From contig JADYZO010000021.1 in assembly GCA_020853135.1 (NCBI GenBank), positions 1 through 39,575 of the forward strand: DNA of 39,575 nt, in the 5' to 3' direction. The notes below the pieces were generated by a model. It had not been told where the DNA came from. It ran no database searches and saw nothing but the letters and a program-made list of their open reading frames with translations. Position numbers and translations under genes: made by a program. This stretch comes from Gammaproteobacteria bacterium (GTDB lineage: Bacteria > Pseudomonadota > Gammaproteobacteria > Steroidobacterales > GCA-2729495). Shown here piece after piece: positions 15,922-24,383 of this stretch (position 1 is the first letter of the stretch; the number at the start of each line of letters is the position of its first letter).

Positions 15922-16904
15922 GCGTGGCGGCGCCGGGCGATGTCGGCCGCCAGGCCAAGGGCCGCGTGCAGGCTGCCGGCGTCCGCGCGTCCCGTGCCGG
16001 CCAGCTCCAGTGCGGTGCCGTGGTCCACCGAGGTTCGCACGATGGGCAGGCCGAGCGTCACGTTGACGGCATGGCCGAATCCGGCGTGCTTGAGCACGGG
16101 GAGTCCCTGGTCGTGGTACATGGCCAGCACGGCGTCACAGTGTGCCAGTGCGCCCGGCGTGAAGGCGCTGTCTGCGGGCAGCGGCCCGCTGATCGGCAAG
16201 CCGGCTGCGCGCAGCCGGACCAGTGCCGGCTCGATCACCTCGCGTTCCTCGCTGCCGAGGTGGCCGGACTCGCCGGCGTGAGGGTTGAGGCCGAGCACGG
16301 CAATGCGCGGGCGGGCAATGCCGAAGCCCGTGCGCAGCCCGGCGTCGAGCACGCGCACCACCGACTCGATGCGCTCCCCCGTGATGGCATCGGGCACCGC
16401 GCGCAGCGGCAGGTGCGTGGTGAGGAGCGCGACCCGCAGGGTGCCGGCCACCAGCAGCATGACCGGCTGGGCTGCACCGGTGAGCGCGGCGAGGAACTCG
16501 GTGTGGCCGGAGAAGGCGATGCCGGCATCGTTGATCACGCCCTTGTGCACCGGCGCGGTGACCATGGCGGCGAATTCCCCGGCGAGGCAGCCCGTGGCCG
16601 CCCGGCGCAGTGTATCGAGCACGTAGTCCGCATTGGCGGCCGCCAGCCGTCCGGCCTGCACAGGCGTGCCGAGCGGCCGGGCCTCCACCAGCAGCCGGCC
16701 GGGCGGGCTGGGGGCCGGCGCCGCCGCGTGACGGTAGGGAACGATGTCCAGGGCGATGCCCAGCATCCGCGCGCGGCTGGCGATGAGCCCCGGGTCGGCG
16801 ATGACGACCACCTCGGCCGGCGAGCCCGCCGCGGCCAGCATGGCCACCAGGTCCGGGCCGATGCCGGCCGGTTCGCCGGCGGTGAGGGCAATGCGGGGGA
16901 CCAT
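15918..16904 (-). CDS. pdxA: 4-hydroxythreonine-4-phosphate dehydrogenase PdxA
   Basis: A 328-residue NAD-dependent dehydrogenase of the DXP-dependent pyridoxal phosphate pathway. The N-terminus ALTAGEPAGIGPDL is the family signature. The three metal-ligand histidines sit in SGHTEFLAAL, NPHAGESGHLG and MYHDQGLPVLK. Length is normal (E. coli 329). It starts with ATG at 16904, 26 bases after the surA stop, and overlaps rsmA by 4 bp. PLP made here would serve, among others, the class IV aminotransferase at 22294. Confidence 0.98.
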   Translation of the reverse strand: MVPRIALTAGEPAGIGPDLVAMLAAAGSPAEVVVIADPGLIASRARMLGIALDIVPYRHAAAPAPSPPGRLLVEARPLGTPVQAGRLAAANADYVLDTLRRAATGCLAGEFAAMVTAPVHKGVINDAGIAFSGHTEFLAALTGAAQPVMLLVAGTLRVALLTTHLPLRAVPDAITGERIESVVRVLDAGLRTGFGIARPRIAVLGLNPHAGESGHLGSEEREVIEPALVRLRAAGLPISGPLPADSAFTPGALAHCDAVLAMYHDQGLPVLKHAGFGHAVNVTLGLPIVRTSVDHGTALELAGTGRADAGSLHAALGLAADIARRRHA

Positions 16905-16930
16905 GCGGGCCGGCCTGGCGCGCGCCCGGG

Positions 16931-18232
16931 TCAGATCCGCGATTCGACGAATGCCTGGTCGCGCAGCCGCTGCATCCAGACTTCGGTTTCCTCGCCGAGC
17001 TTGCTGTTGCGGATGGCGAGTGCCGCCTGCTGGCGTTTGACTTCCTCGGTGGTGTCCTGGGTGCGCCGGCCGAGGACCTCCAGGATGTGCCAGCCGAAGC
17101 GGGTATGGAACGGTTCGCTGACGGTGTTCTCGGCGATGCTGTTGACGACTGCCTGGAACTCCGGCGCGAAGCTGCCGGGGCCCGTCCAGCCGAGGTCGCC
17201 ACCCTCGTTCTTCGAGCCGGGGTCGTCGGAGATGGCCTTGGCCACGGTGGCGAAATCGTCCTCGCCGCTGACGATGCGCTGGCGGATGGCGGTGATCTTC
17301 TCCCTGGCCGCGTCGTTGTCCAGCACCGCGTTGGGCGTGATGAGGATGTGGCGCACGTGGGTCTGCTGCTCGATGACCGGCTCGCCGCCGCGCCGGTCGT
17401 TGAGCTTGACCAGGTGGAAGCCGCTGGCACTGCGGATCGGCTCCGACACCTGGCCCTTCTGCAGGCCCGGCACGACGTCGGCGAACACGGTGGGCAGCTC
17501 ATCGCCCTTCTTCCAGCCGAGGCTGCCGCCCTCCAGCGCCTGCTGCCCGTCGGAGTTGGTGACGGCCAGCTGGGCGAAATCCTGGCCTGCCTTGAGCCGC
17601 TGGTAGAGGTCGTTGGCCTTCTTCCCGGCGGCGGCGATGACCTCGGGCGTGGCCGTCGGGGATACAGCCACCAGGATCTGCGAGATGTCGTACTCCATGT
17701 TGGAGGACGCCCGGCCGGCCTGGCGGGCGAGGTATTCGTCGATCTCCCGGGGCGTGATGCTGATGCGCGCCAGCACGTCGCGCTGGTGCAGCTGTTCGAT
17801 GGCGATCTGGTCGCGCATCTCGCGGCGGTACTGCGGGTAGTCGATGCCCTCCCCGGCCAGCAGCTGCGGCAGCTGGGCGAGGGAGACATTGTTGCGCTGG
17901 GCGATGTTGGCCAGCGCGTTGTTGAGCGTCTCGTCGGAGACCTGGATCCCGACCCGCTCGCAGCGCTGCAGCTGGATCCGGTTGATGATGAGGCGATCGA
18001 GCACCTGGGGCACCAGCGAGCGTTCCGGGGGCACCTTGGTGCCCTGGGCCTGCAGCCGCTGCACGATGCGCCGGGTTTCCTCGGCGAGTTCGCTCTTCAG
18101 CACCACGCCGTCGTTGACCACGGCCGCGATGCCGTCGATGAGCTCGCCGCGCGAGGACAGCTCCCGGTCCTGGGCCAGGCTGGTGGTGGCGCCCAGCAGT
18201 GCCAGGCTGAAAAGGATGATGCGCGCGAGCAT
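16931..18232 (-). CDS. surA: Periplasmic chaperone / peptidyl-prolyl isomerase SurA
   Basis: A 433-residue periplasmic protein. It has a signal peptide of about 20 residues (LFSLALLGATTSLA), an N-terminal chaperone core (residues 30-165, with IDGIAAVVNDGVVLKSEL), and two parvulin domains. The domains lie at about 180-280 (SQILVAV, GGSLGW, GFHLVKL) and about 291-390 (RHILITP, GGDLGWTGPGSFAPEF, FGWHILEV). A C-terminal helix packs back on the core. SurA escorts outer-membrane beta-barrels such as LptD, its neighbour. The ATG at 18232 gives a proper signal peptide; the long open frame upstream is antisense to nothing real and overlaps lptD. Eight bases separate it from the lptD stop. Confidence 0.98.
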   Translation of the reverse strand: MLARIILFSLALLGATTSLAQDRELSSRGELIDGIAAVVNDGVVLKSELAEETRRIVQRLQAQGTKVPPERSLVPQVLDRLIINRIQLQRCERVGIQVSDETLNNALANIAQRNNVSLAQLPQLLAGEGIDYPQYRREMRDQIAIEQLHQRDVLARISITPREIDEYLARQAGRASSNMEYDISQILVAVSPTATPEVIAAAGKKANDLYQRLKAGQDFAQLAVTNSDGQQALEGGSLGWKKGDELPTVFADVVPGLQKGQVSEPIRSASGFHLVKLNDRRGGEPVIEQQTHVRHILITPNAVLDNDAAREKITAIRQRIVSGEDDFATVAKAISDDPGSKNEGGDLGWTGPGSFAPEFQAVVNSIAENTVSEPFHTRFGWHILEVLGRRTQDTTEEVKRQQAALAIRNSKLGEETEVWMQRLRDQAFVESRI

Positions 18233-18240
18233 GGTGCGGG

Positions 18241-20427
18241 TCAGTCGGCCTCGTAGCCAAGAATACCACGTTCGAGCTGGCGGCCCGCCGGGTCGCCCAC
18301 GCTGGTCAGGCCCTTGAGGATCAGCTGCACCGCAATGGCGTTGTCCGAACTGCCGGTGCGGTTGGCGATGTAGTTCCGGAAGACCACGCGCACGCCCCAG
18401 CAGCAATTGTGGTACTCGAAGCCGGCGAAGCGCTCCAGTGCGCGGTTGTCGCGCAGCGAGTGGTCGTAGCGGGCCACGGCGCTCCACCGGTCGGTGAGCG
18501 GCCAGGCGGCGGAGAGGTCGACCTCCTCGAGGCTGTCGCGCCGGTAGCGGTAGGCCAGGTTGACGACCCGCTGGCCGTCGCGCCGGTACTGCACGCCGAG
18601 CTGCGCGCGCTGGGTCTGGCCGGCCGCGGCGCCCCACTGGTAGCCGGCGCTCATCTTCCAGTACTGCCGGAAGGTCACGCCCACGTCGGCCAGCCAGTCC
18701 GAGGCGTTGCTGTCGACGGGCGCCCCGCCGGGCAGCGTCACTTCCTGCTTGCTGAAGAAGCGCGTCTGGCCGATGGTCGCCGTCAGGTATTCGCCGCCGC
18801 TCCCGGCGTCGAGCACCCGGGTGGTCAGCCCCAGGTTCAGCCGGTTGGTGTCGCCGATGCGGTCGTAGCCGACGAAGCGGTTCCGGCGGAACAGCTGGAC
18901 CATGTTGAAGTCGGGTTCGATCGTGTCGAACACCGGCAGGCTGGCCTGGTCCCTGAACGGGATGTGCACGTACTGGGCCCGCGGCTCCAGCGTCTGCAGC
19001 CAGCCGCTGCCGCTGCGCTCGAAGACCGCGCCCATGTCGAGGCTGTAGACCGGCACGGTGCGGGTGGGGCGGGTGTCTGCCGTGCCGGGCGGCAGGTTGT
19101 GCAGGCGGTAGCCGGTGAAGTCCACGGTGGCGGCGGGCTTCAGCCACAGGCCGCGGTATTCCAGCGGCAGCACGACGCCGGGGGCGAAGTGCAGGCGCGA
19201 GCCGGTGGTGCCCTCGCTGCGGTTGAACACGGCGAGTTCGCCGTCGAATGTCCAGTCGAGGCCGAGCAGGCCACGCGGGCGGTAGGCGCTCGCCGCCAGT
19301 TCCGGGACGAGGCGGTAGGGCTTGTCCGTGGCGGCGAGCCGGTCGTCCAGGGTCTGGAAATCCTGCACGCGGCCCAGCAGCGACCAGATGCTGTCGAAAT
19401 ACTCGAGCCGCAGCTCGCGGGACAGGTGGGTCTGGCTGGTGGCGGCGGTGCTGCCGTAGAGGTCCTCGAAGTAACGGGTGTCGGACACGGTGCGCGCATC
19501 GGCCGTGGCGCGCCAGCCCTGGCCGAGCAGCGACTGGTGCCTGATGCCGAACAGGTAGCGGGAATCGCCGGTGACCTTGTCGTCCGGCAGGTACTCGGCC
19601 TCCGCGGTGCCCTTGTGCGCCGGCCAGAGGTAGCGGAATTCGCTCAGCAGTTCGAGGCCGCGCCGGTCCATGTAGCGGGGCGTCAGCGTGGCGTCGTAGT
19701 TGGGCGCGAGGTTGAGGTAATAGGGGAGCTGGAACTCGACGCCACGGGTTTCAGAGCGCCCGAGGCTCGGCAGCAGGAAGCCCGACTGGCGCTCGTTGGT
19801 CACCGGGTAGGTGATCCAGGGCGTATAGAGGATGGGCACGCCCTTGAACTCCAGGCGGGCGTTGCGCGCCGTGGCCATGCCGGTGTCGCGGTTGATCGAG
19901 ATCCGTCCGGCGCGCAGCAGCCAGTCCTCCTGGCCACGGGCACAGGTGGTGTAGGTGACGTCCTTCAGCGTCAGGATGTCGGCATCGTCCACGGCGACGG
20001 TCGCGGCGCTGCCGCGGGATGGCACGGTGAACAGCTCGAAGGCCGCGTCCGCCACTTCCAGGCTGTTGCTGCGGATGTCGAAGATCGCATGGCTGCCCGT
20101 GAGCGCGCCCTGCGGGTCGCGGAACTGGAACCCGTCATCGAGCAGGAAACGGTCATTTTCCTTGTCGTAGCGCCCGGCCGGTGCGCTGATCACCCCGCTG
20201 CCGCGGCGGATGCGGATCCCGTCGCTGAAGACCCCGCCGGTCGCCATGTCCATGTCCAGGTGGCCGGTGAGGACGTCGATGCGCGGGTCGCCGGCGTCAG
20301 CCGGGTCCGGATCGGGCATGTCCACCAGCGGACCCACCGGGCAGCCCTGCAGGAGCGGTGCGCGCGTCGGCCCGGCGGCCCAGGCCACGGAGCAGCAGCA
20401 GGCGAGGACGGGCAGCAGTCGGCGCAA
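18241..20427 (-). CDS. lptD: LPS-assembly protein LptD
   Basis: A 728-residue outer-membrane protein that, with LptE, inserts lipopolysaccharide into the outer leaflet. It has a signal peptide (about residues 1-18), a periplasmic beta-jellyroll (around 50-190, SGVISAPAGRYDKEND) and a 26-strand barrel. The four disulfide cysteines are conserved in arrangement: C29, C162 and the adjacent pair C675-C676 in EYHNCCWG, matching E. coli C31, C173, C724 and C725. It is somewhat shorter than E. coli LptD (784). The start is a TTG at 20427 with GGAAG at a suitable distance; no ATG or GTG is available in frame. Confidence 0.97.
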   Translation of the reverse strand: MRRLLPVLACCCSVAWAAGPTRAPLLQGCPVGPLVDMPDPDPADAGDPRIDVLTGHLDMDMATGGVFSDGIRIRRGSGVISAPAGRYDKENDRFLLDDGFQFRDPQGALTGSHAIFDIRSNSLEVADAAFELFTVPSRGSAATVAVDDADILTLKDVTYTTCARGQEDWLLRAGRISINRDTGMATARNARLEFKGVPILYTPWITYPVTNERQSGFLLPSLGRSETRGVEFQLPYYLNLAPNYDATLTPRYMDRRGLELLSEFRYLWPAHKGTAEAEYLPDDKVTGDSRYLFGIRHQSLLGQGWRATADARTVSDTRYFEDLYGSTAATSQTHLSRELRLEYFDSIWSLLGRVQDFQTLDDRLAATDKPYRLVPELAASAYRPRGLLGLDWTFDGELAVFNRSEGTTGSRLHFAPGVVLPLEYRGLWLKPAATVDFTGYRLHNLPPGTADTRPTRTVPVYSLDMGAVFERSGSGWLQTLEPRAQYVHIPFRDQASLPVFDTIEPDFNMVQLFRRNRFVGYDRIGDTNRLNLGLTTRVLDAGSGGEYLTATIGQTRFFSKQEVTLPGGAPVDSNASDWLADVGVTFRQYWKMSAGYQWGAAAGQTQRAQLGVQYRRDGQRVVNLAYRYRRDSLEEVDLSAAWPLTDRWSAVARYDHSLRDNRALERFAGFEYHNCCWGVRVVFRNYIANRTGSSDNAIAVQLILKGLTSVGDPAGRQLERGILGYEAD

Positions 20428-20461
20428 GGAAGCTTCCAGCGGGGCAGGGATGGCGTGCGGG

Positions 20462-20467
20462 ATTATA
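20462..20467 (-). promoter_or_regulatory. Consensus -10 (TATAAT) before lptD
   Basis: The minus strand reads TATAAT here, 34 nt before the TTG start of lptD, predicting a leader of about 28 nt. No consensus -35 lies at 16-18 bp and no obvious sigma-E pattern was seen, so the activating element is unclear. Confidence 0.5.
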
Positions 20468-20551
20468 TGCGGTGTCGGTGCGTGACGCCGGCAAAGCCGT
20501 GCTGGCAGAATCGGTGGTCATGAGCCAGTGCCCCTGTCCGCCGTCCCGCCG

Positions 20552-21199
20552 ATGAAGGCCATGATCCTGGCGGCCGGCCGGGGCGAGCGCATGCGCCCGC
20601 TGACCGACTCGCTGCCCAAGCCGCTGCTGGCGGTCCGCGGCCGGCCGCTGATCGAGTTCCACATCGAGGCGCTCGGCCGCGCCGGCATCCACGACCTGGT
20701 GGTCAACCTCGGCTGGCTGGGCGGGCAGTTGCGCGCGCACCTGGGCGACGGGGCGCGGTTGGCTGCCCGTGTGGCCTACAGCGAGGAGGGCTACCCGCCG
20801 CTGGAGACCGGCGGTGGCATCCACCGTGCGCTGCCGCTGCTCGGCCCCTCGCCGTTCTGGGTGGTCAACGGTGATGTGTACTGCGCGTTCGCCTTCGACC
20901 AGCGGCGGCTGCCGGCCGGCGTCCTGGCCCACCTCGTGCTGGTGCCCAACCCGCCGCAGCATCCGGCGGGGGACTTCGTGCTGCGTGGCGGGCTGGTGGG
21001 CGGGGGGGGCGGGGAGCGTCTGACGTACTCGGGCATTGCCATCCTCCACCCGGACCTTTTCACGGGTTGCCAGCCGGGCCGCTTCCCGCTGGCGCCACTG
21101 CTGCGCGCGGCCATGGCGCGCGGCGCGGTCACGGGCGAGCTCTTCACCGGCCTGTGGAGCGACGTCGGCACCCCGGAGCGGCTCGCGGCGCTCGGCTGA
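20552..21199 (+). CDS. murU: N-acetylmuramate alpha-1-phosphate uridylyltransferase MurU
   Basis: A 215-residue nucleotidyltransferase that makes UDP-MurNAc from MurNAc-1-phosphate in the MurNAc recycling route that bypasses Fosfomycin-sensitive MurA. The N-terminal [20 protein letters not shown] is the sugar-nucleotide signature, ETGGGI binds the sugar and VVNGDVY holds the metal aspartate. The ATG at 20552 matches the usual MKAMILAAG start; a GTG at 20528 is possible. A candidate promoter is GTGACG (20482) and TGGCAGAAT (20503-20511). It is divergent from lptD, as in Pseudomonas, but the kinase gene amgK that normally accompanies it is absent. Confidence 0.93.
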   Translation: MKAMILAAGRGERMRPLTDSLPKPLLAVRGRPLIEFHIEALGRAGIHDLVVNLGWLGGQLRAHLGDGARLAARVAYSEEGYPPLETGGGIHRALPLLGPSPFWVVNGDVYCAFAFDQRRLPAGVLAHLVLVPNPPQHPAGDFVLRGGLVGGGGGERLTYSGIAILHPDLFTGCQPGRFPLAPLLRAAMARGAVTGELFTGLWSDVGTPERLAALG

Positions 21200-21206
21200 A
21201 ATGCGT

Positions 21207-21244
21207 CTGGCCGGGCGGGTGCCTCGCCTCGGCGCGAGGGCCAG
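21207..21244 (+). repeat. Hairpin just after murU
   Basis: CCTCGC at 21222-21227 pairs with GCGAGG at 21234-21239 around a 6-nt loop, with alternative outer pairing CTGGCC (21207) / GGCCAG (21239). It begins 8 nt after the murU stop. There is no T-tract, so it is at best a processing or Rho-type end. Confidence 0.35.
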
Positions 21245-21266
21245 CCGGGGGGACACTTCGCTACAG

Positions 21267-21413
21267 CGTGAAGGTCAGGCGGGGGGAGGCTCCTCGCGGG
21301 CTTGGAGGGCGAGCGGCGCACGGACAGCGAAAGCGAGCCCGACATGCAGCGGAGCCGGCCACGGATGGCCGGCGCAGCGGTAGCGAGGAGCCTCCCCCCG
21401 CCTGACCTTCGCG
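21267..21413. repeat. 147-bp intergenic element with 28-bp perfect terminal inverted repeats
   Basis: The left arm at 21270-21297 and right arm at 21383-21410 are perfect reverse complements over 28 bp. Extending to 21267 and 21413 gives 31 bp with one mismatch. The 85-bp spacer contains its own perfect 7-bp stem (GCCGGCC at 21354-21360, GGCCGGC at 21367-21373, loop ACGGAT). No protein is encoded convincingly. It lies between the convergent murU and lipB genes and could be a bidirectional terminator, a structured RNA or a non-autonomous mobile unit. Confidence 0.85.
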
Positions 21414-21429
21414 GCCACGCCTGCCCCAC

Positions 21430-22038
21430 TCAACCCGCGAACCTGCGCAACAGCTCCGACTCGAGGTCGTCGGCGACACGCTCCGGATCCGCCGGGCCGC
21501 CGAGGCGGGCGATGTCGGTGACCCCGAGGCCCGGGAATCCGCAGGGATTGATGCGCCCGAACGGCGCGAGGTCCATGGCGACGTTCAGCGCCAGCCCGTG
21601 GTAGGAGCAGTTGCGGCGCACCCGCAGGCCGAGGCTGGCCACCTTCGCGCCCGCCACGTACACGCCCGGCGCTGCCGGCTTGCACGCCGCCGTGATCCCG
21701 TAGCCGGCCAGCGTGGCAATCACCGCCTGCTCCAGTGCCGTCACCAGCGCGCGCACGCCCAGGCGGCGGCGCTGGAGATCGAGCAGCGTGTAGGCCACCA
21801 GCTGGCCCGGGCCGTGGTACGTCACCTGGCCGCCCCGGTCCACCTTGACGACGGGGATGGTGCCGGCGTCGAGCACATGGCCGGCATCGGCGTTCAGTCC
21901 CAGCGTGAACACCGGTGCATGCTGCAGCAGCCAGATCTCGTCGGCGGTGGCGGCACTGCGCGCGCTGGTGAAGCGCTGCATGTCCTCCAGGGTGGCCTGG
22001 CAGTCCACCAGGCCGAGGCGGCGGACGACGATGCTCAC
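21430..22038 (-). CDS. lipB: Octanoyl-[acyl-carrier-protein]:protein N-octanoyltransferase LipB
   Basis: A 202-residue enzyme that moves octanoate from ACP to the lipoyl domains of 2-oxoacid dehydrogenases and GcvH. Conserved pieces are VDRGGQVTYHGPGQLVAYTLLDL (residues 67-89), the lysine in GAKVASLGLRVRR, and the acyl-thioester cysteine in NPCGFPGLGVTD. The start is GTG at 22038, in a 4-bp overlap with ybeD. It is the last gene of the 10.6-kb mreB-to-lipB run. lipA, which often follows lipB, is not here; the next gene is murU in convergent orientation. Confidence 0.97.
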   Translation of the reverse strand: MSIVVRRLGLVDCQATLEDMQRFTSARSAATADEIWLLQHAPVFTLGLNADAGHVLDAGTIPVVKVDRGGQVTYHGPGQLVAYTLLDLQRRRLGVRALVTALEQAVIATLAGYGITAACKPAAPGVYVAGAKVASLGLRVRRNCSYHGLALNVAMDLAPFGRINPCGFPGLGVTDIARLGGPADPERVADDLESELLRRFAG

Positions 22039-22316
22039 AGCACGAACAGCACCTGCGCGGAGGCCGTCAGGCTGCGATAGATGTTGTCGAGCTGGTCGCG
22101 GCTCTCCGCCGTGATGGTGACCGTCACCGCGAGGAAGCGGGCGTTGCTGCTCGCGCGCGAACGCACGCTCCCTTCCGGGAGCGCACCCGTGTGCGCGCTG
22201 ACCAGTTCCACCACCAGTGCCTCGAAATCCCCCTCGTGCCGCCCCATCACCTTGATCGGGAAGCTGCAGGGGAAGGCCAGCGGCGAGCCGGCATCAGGGT
22301 CGTTTGCGGCGTTCAT
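22035..22316 (-). CDS. ybeD: DUF493 family protein (YbeD-like)
   Basis: A 93-residue protein with an ACT-like alpha/beta fold, of normal family length. The start LAFPCSFPIKVMGRHEGDFEALVVELV and the middle VTVTITAESRDQLDNIYRSLTAS are the characteristic strands and helix. It is conserved between the PBP5 and lipB genes in many gammaproteobacteria. The function is unsettled. It overlaps the aminotransferase gene by 23 bp and lipB by 4 bp, so translation is coupled. Confidence 0.95.
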   Translation of the reverse strand: MNAANDPDAGSPLAFPCSFPIKVMGRHEGDFEALVVELVSAHTGALPEGSVRSRASSNARFLAVTVTITAESRDQLDNIYRSLTASAQVLFVL

Positions 22317-23154
22317 AGGCCTCGGCCACCACGCGCCACACCGGTCCCGGCGCGCCGCCGCCGATGGGGCGGCCGTCGACGTGGGTCACCGGGGCCACGC
22401 CGCGCAAGGCGGCGGTCAGCCACACCTCGTCGGCAGCCCGCAGGCGGGCCTCGCTGATGGCCTCCTCACGGTAGCCGATGCCGGCCGCCGCCGCCACCTC
22501 GCGCACCAGCGCGATGGTGGTGCCGGGCAGGATGTCCGGGCCGTTGGGCCGGCTGACCAGGGTGCTGCCCTCGAGGACCAGCACCGAACTGCCCGAGCCC
22601 TCGGTGACGAAGCCATCGCGCAGCATGATGCACTCGCCGGCACCCGCCTCGGCTGCGGCCTGGCGCAGCAGCACGTTGGGAAGCAGCGCGGTGGACTTGA
22701 TGTCGCAGCGCGCCCAGCGGCTGTCCGGTGCGGTGATGGCGCGCACCCCGGGGGTGTCCAGCTGCACCGGGGCGAGCGCGCTCGCCATGGCGAACACGGT
22801 CGGGGCCACGCCGCGCGGGAAGGCGTGGTCGCGCCCCGCGTCGGCGCCGCGGCTGACCTGCAGGTAGATGCCCAGGTCCGGGTGCCGGTGCCCGCCGCCG
22901 TTGCGCTCGATGAGCCTCCCGATGATCGCGCGCCAGCCCTCGGCACCGGGCGCCGCGCCGATGCGCAGTTCGCGCAGGCTGCGCGCCAGCCGTGCCAGGT
23001 GGGCGTCGAGCAGCAGCGGCACGCCGTCGTAGGCGCCGATCACCTCGTAGACCGCATCGGCGAAGAGAAAGCCGCGGTCGAGGGGCGAGATGCGCGCCTC
23101 CGCCAGGGGCAGGAACGCCCCGTTGAGCCAGGCGATGGGCAGGGCGGTGGCCAC
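22294..23154 (-). CDS. Class IV PLP aminotransferase, D-amino acid transaminase-like
   Basis: A 286-residue aminotransferase. The PLP lysine is K153 in CDIKSTALLPNVL. Other class IV hallmarks are DRGFLFADAVYEV near residues 26-38, LQVSRGAD near 98-105, and DGFVTEGSGSSVLVLEG with the cofactor-contacting Glu. The DRGFLFADAVYEV and D-I-K-S pattern favours D-alanine transaminase (Dat) over branched-chain or 4-amino-4-deoxychorismate enzymes, but this is inference. The position next to the D,D-carboxypeptidase suggests D-alanine or D-glutamate metabolism for peptidoglycan. The start is GTG at 23154, 29 bases after the carboxypeptidase stop. Confidence 0.9.
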   Translation of the reverse strand: MATALPIAWLNGAFLPLAEARISPLDRGFLFADAVYEVIGAYDGVPLLLDAHLARLARSLRELRIGAAPGAEGWRAIIGRLIERNGGGHRHPDLGIYLQVSRGADAGRDHAFPRGVAPTVFAMASALAPVQLDTPGVRAITAPDSRWARCDIKSTALLPNVLLRQAAAEAGAGECIMLRDGFVTEGSGSSVLVLEGSTLVSRPNGPDILPGTTIALVREVAAAAGIGYREEAISEARLRAADEVWLTAALRGVAPVTHVDGRPIGGGAPGPVWRVVAEAYERRKRP

Positions 23155-23183
23155 GCTCGCGCGCCTCGCTCAGCGCCCGGGGG

Positions 23184-24341
23184 TCACTCGAACCACAGCA
23201 GCACCGTGTCCACGGTGCGCCGCCAGAGCGAGCCCTCCGCCACCGCGCTGAGCGGCACCAGCGGGGATTCCAGCAGCGGGTCGCCGCCGAGCGTGAGCTT
23301 GAGCCGGCCCACCGGCGTGGCCGGGTCCAGCGGCGCGGTGAGGTCGCGCGGGGCCTCGGTCGCGGCCTTCACCTGCTCGAGGCTGCCGCGGGGGATGGTG
23401 ACCCAGATGTCGGCTGGCACGCCGAGGCCGACGGTTTCGGCAACGCCCTTCCACACCCGCGCCTGGGCCACCGGCTTGCCGGCCTCGTACAGCCGCCGGG
23501 TCTCGTAGTAGCGGAAGCCGTAGTTGAGCAGTTCCAGCGAGGCCCTGGCACGGGCATCGGGGCTCTCGGTGCCCATGACCACGGTGATCATGCGCATGTC
23601 GCCGCGCTTCGCCGATGCCGCCAGGCAGTAGCCCGCGGTCTGCGTGTGGCCGGTCTTGATGCCGTCCACCGTCGGGTCGCGGTACAGCAGCAGGTTGCGG
23701 TTGCCCTGCTTGATGCCGTTGAAGAGGAAGTCCTTCTCGGAAAACCAGGCGTAGTACTGGGGAAACTCGCGGATCAGCGCGCGGCTGAGCAGCGCGATAT
23801 CGAACGCCGAGGTGTAGTGCTGCGGATCGGGCAGGCCGGCACTGTTGACGTAGTGCGTGTCGTTCATGCCGAGTTCCTTCGCATGGCGGTTCATCACGTC
23901 GGAGAACGCCTCCTCGGAACCGCTCAGGTGCTCGGCGAGCGCGATGCTGGCATCGTTGCCGGACTGGATGATCATGCCCTTGAGCATGTTCTCCAGCGTG
24001 GTGCTGCCATGGATGGGCAGGAACATGGTGGAACCCGCCGAGCCGGCGCCGCCCTCGCGCCAGGCGCGCTCGCTCACCACCACGTTGTCGGTCAGCCTGA
24101 CCTTGCCGTCCTTCAGCGCGTGGAAGATGGTGTAGGCCGTCATCAGCTTGGTGAGGCTGGCCGGCTCCGCGCGCTGGTGCTCGTTCTGCGCGGCGAGCAC
24201 CTTGCCGGTGGCCGAGTCCATCAGCACGTGCGAGCGCCCGCCGACTGCGGGTGGTGGCGCGACCGTGGGCGCTGCGGCCGGCAGCAGCGCCGGGAAAAGG
24301 CCGAATACCAGAAGCCCGATGGCTCCCGCGAACATTCTCAT
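23184..24341 (-). CDS. dacC: D-alanyl-D-alanine carboxypeptidase (PBP5/6 family)
   Basis: A 385-residue class C low-mass penicillin-binding protein that removes the terminal D-Ala of pentapeptides. It has an N-terminal signal sequence (residues 1-24). The catalytic motifs are S62-L-T-K65, S127-G-N129 and K229-T-G231, all with standard spacing. A PBP5-type C-terminal beta domain follows from about residue 285. The last 15 residues (ending VDTVLLWFE) form an amphipathic membrane-anchoring helix. It lies 42 bases after rlpA. The choice of the dacC symbol over dacA follows the Pseudomonas gene order. Confidence 0.96.
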   Translation of the reverse strand: MRMFAGAIGLLVFGLFPALLPAAAPTVAPPPAVGGRSHVLMDSATGKVLAAQNEHQRAEPASLTKLMTAYTIFHALKDGKVRLTDNVVVSERAWREGGAGSAGSTMFLPIHGSTTLENMLKGMIIQSGNDASIALAEHLSGSEEAFSDVMNRHAKELGMNDTHYVNSAGLPDPQHYTSAFDIALLSRALIREFPQYYAWFSEKDFLFNGIKQGNRNLLLYRDPTVDGIKTGHTQTAGYCLAASAKRGDMRMITVVMGTESPDARARASLELLNYGFRYYETRRLYEAGKPVAQARVWKGVAETVGLGVPADIWVTIPRGSLEQVKAATEAPRDLTAPLDPATPVGRLKLTLGGDPLLESPLVPLSAVAEGSLWRRTVDTVLLWFE

Positions 24342-24383
24342 GCTAGTTGCTCCAGGCTGGTTTGCGGTTGTCTGGTACGCAGT

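Noticed and set aside
18409-20523. 704-codon plus-strand frame antisense to lptD
   Set aside because: No recognisable domain, Val/Ala/Gly/Gln-rich composition typical of an antisense shadow; lptD has all four conserved cysteines.
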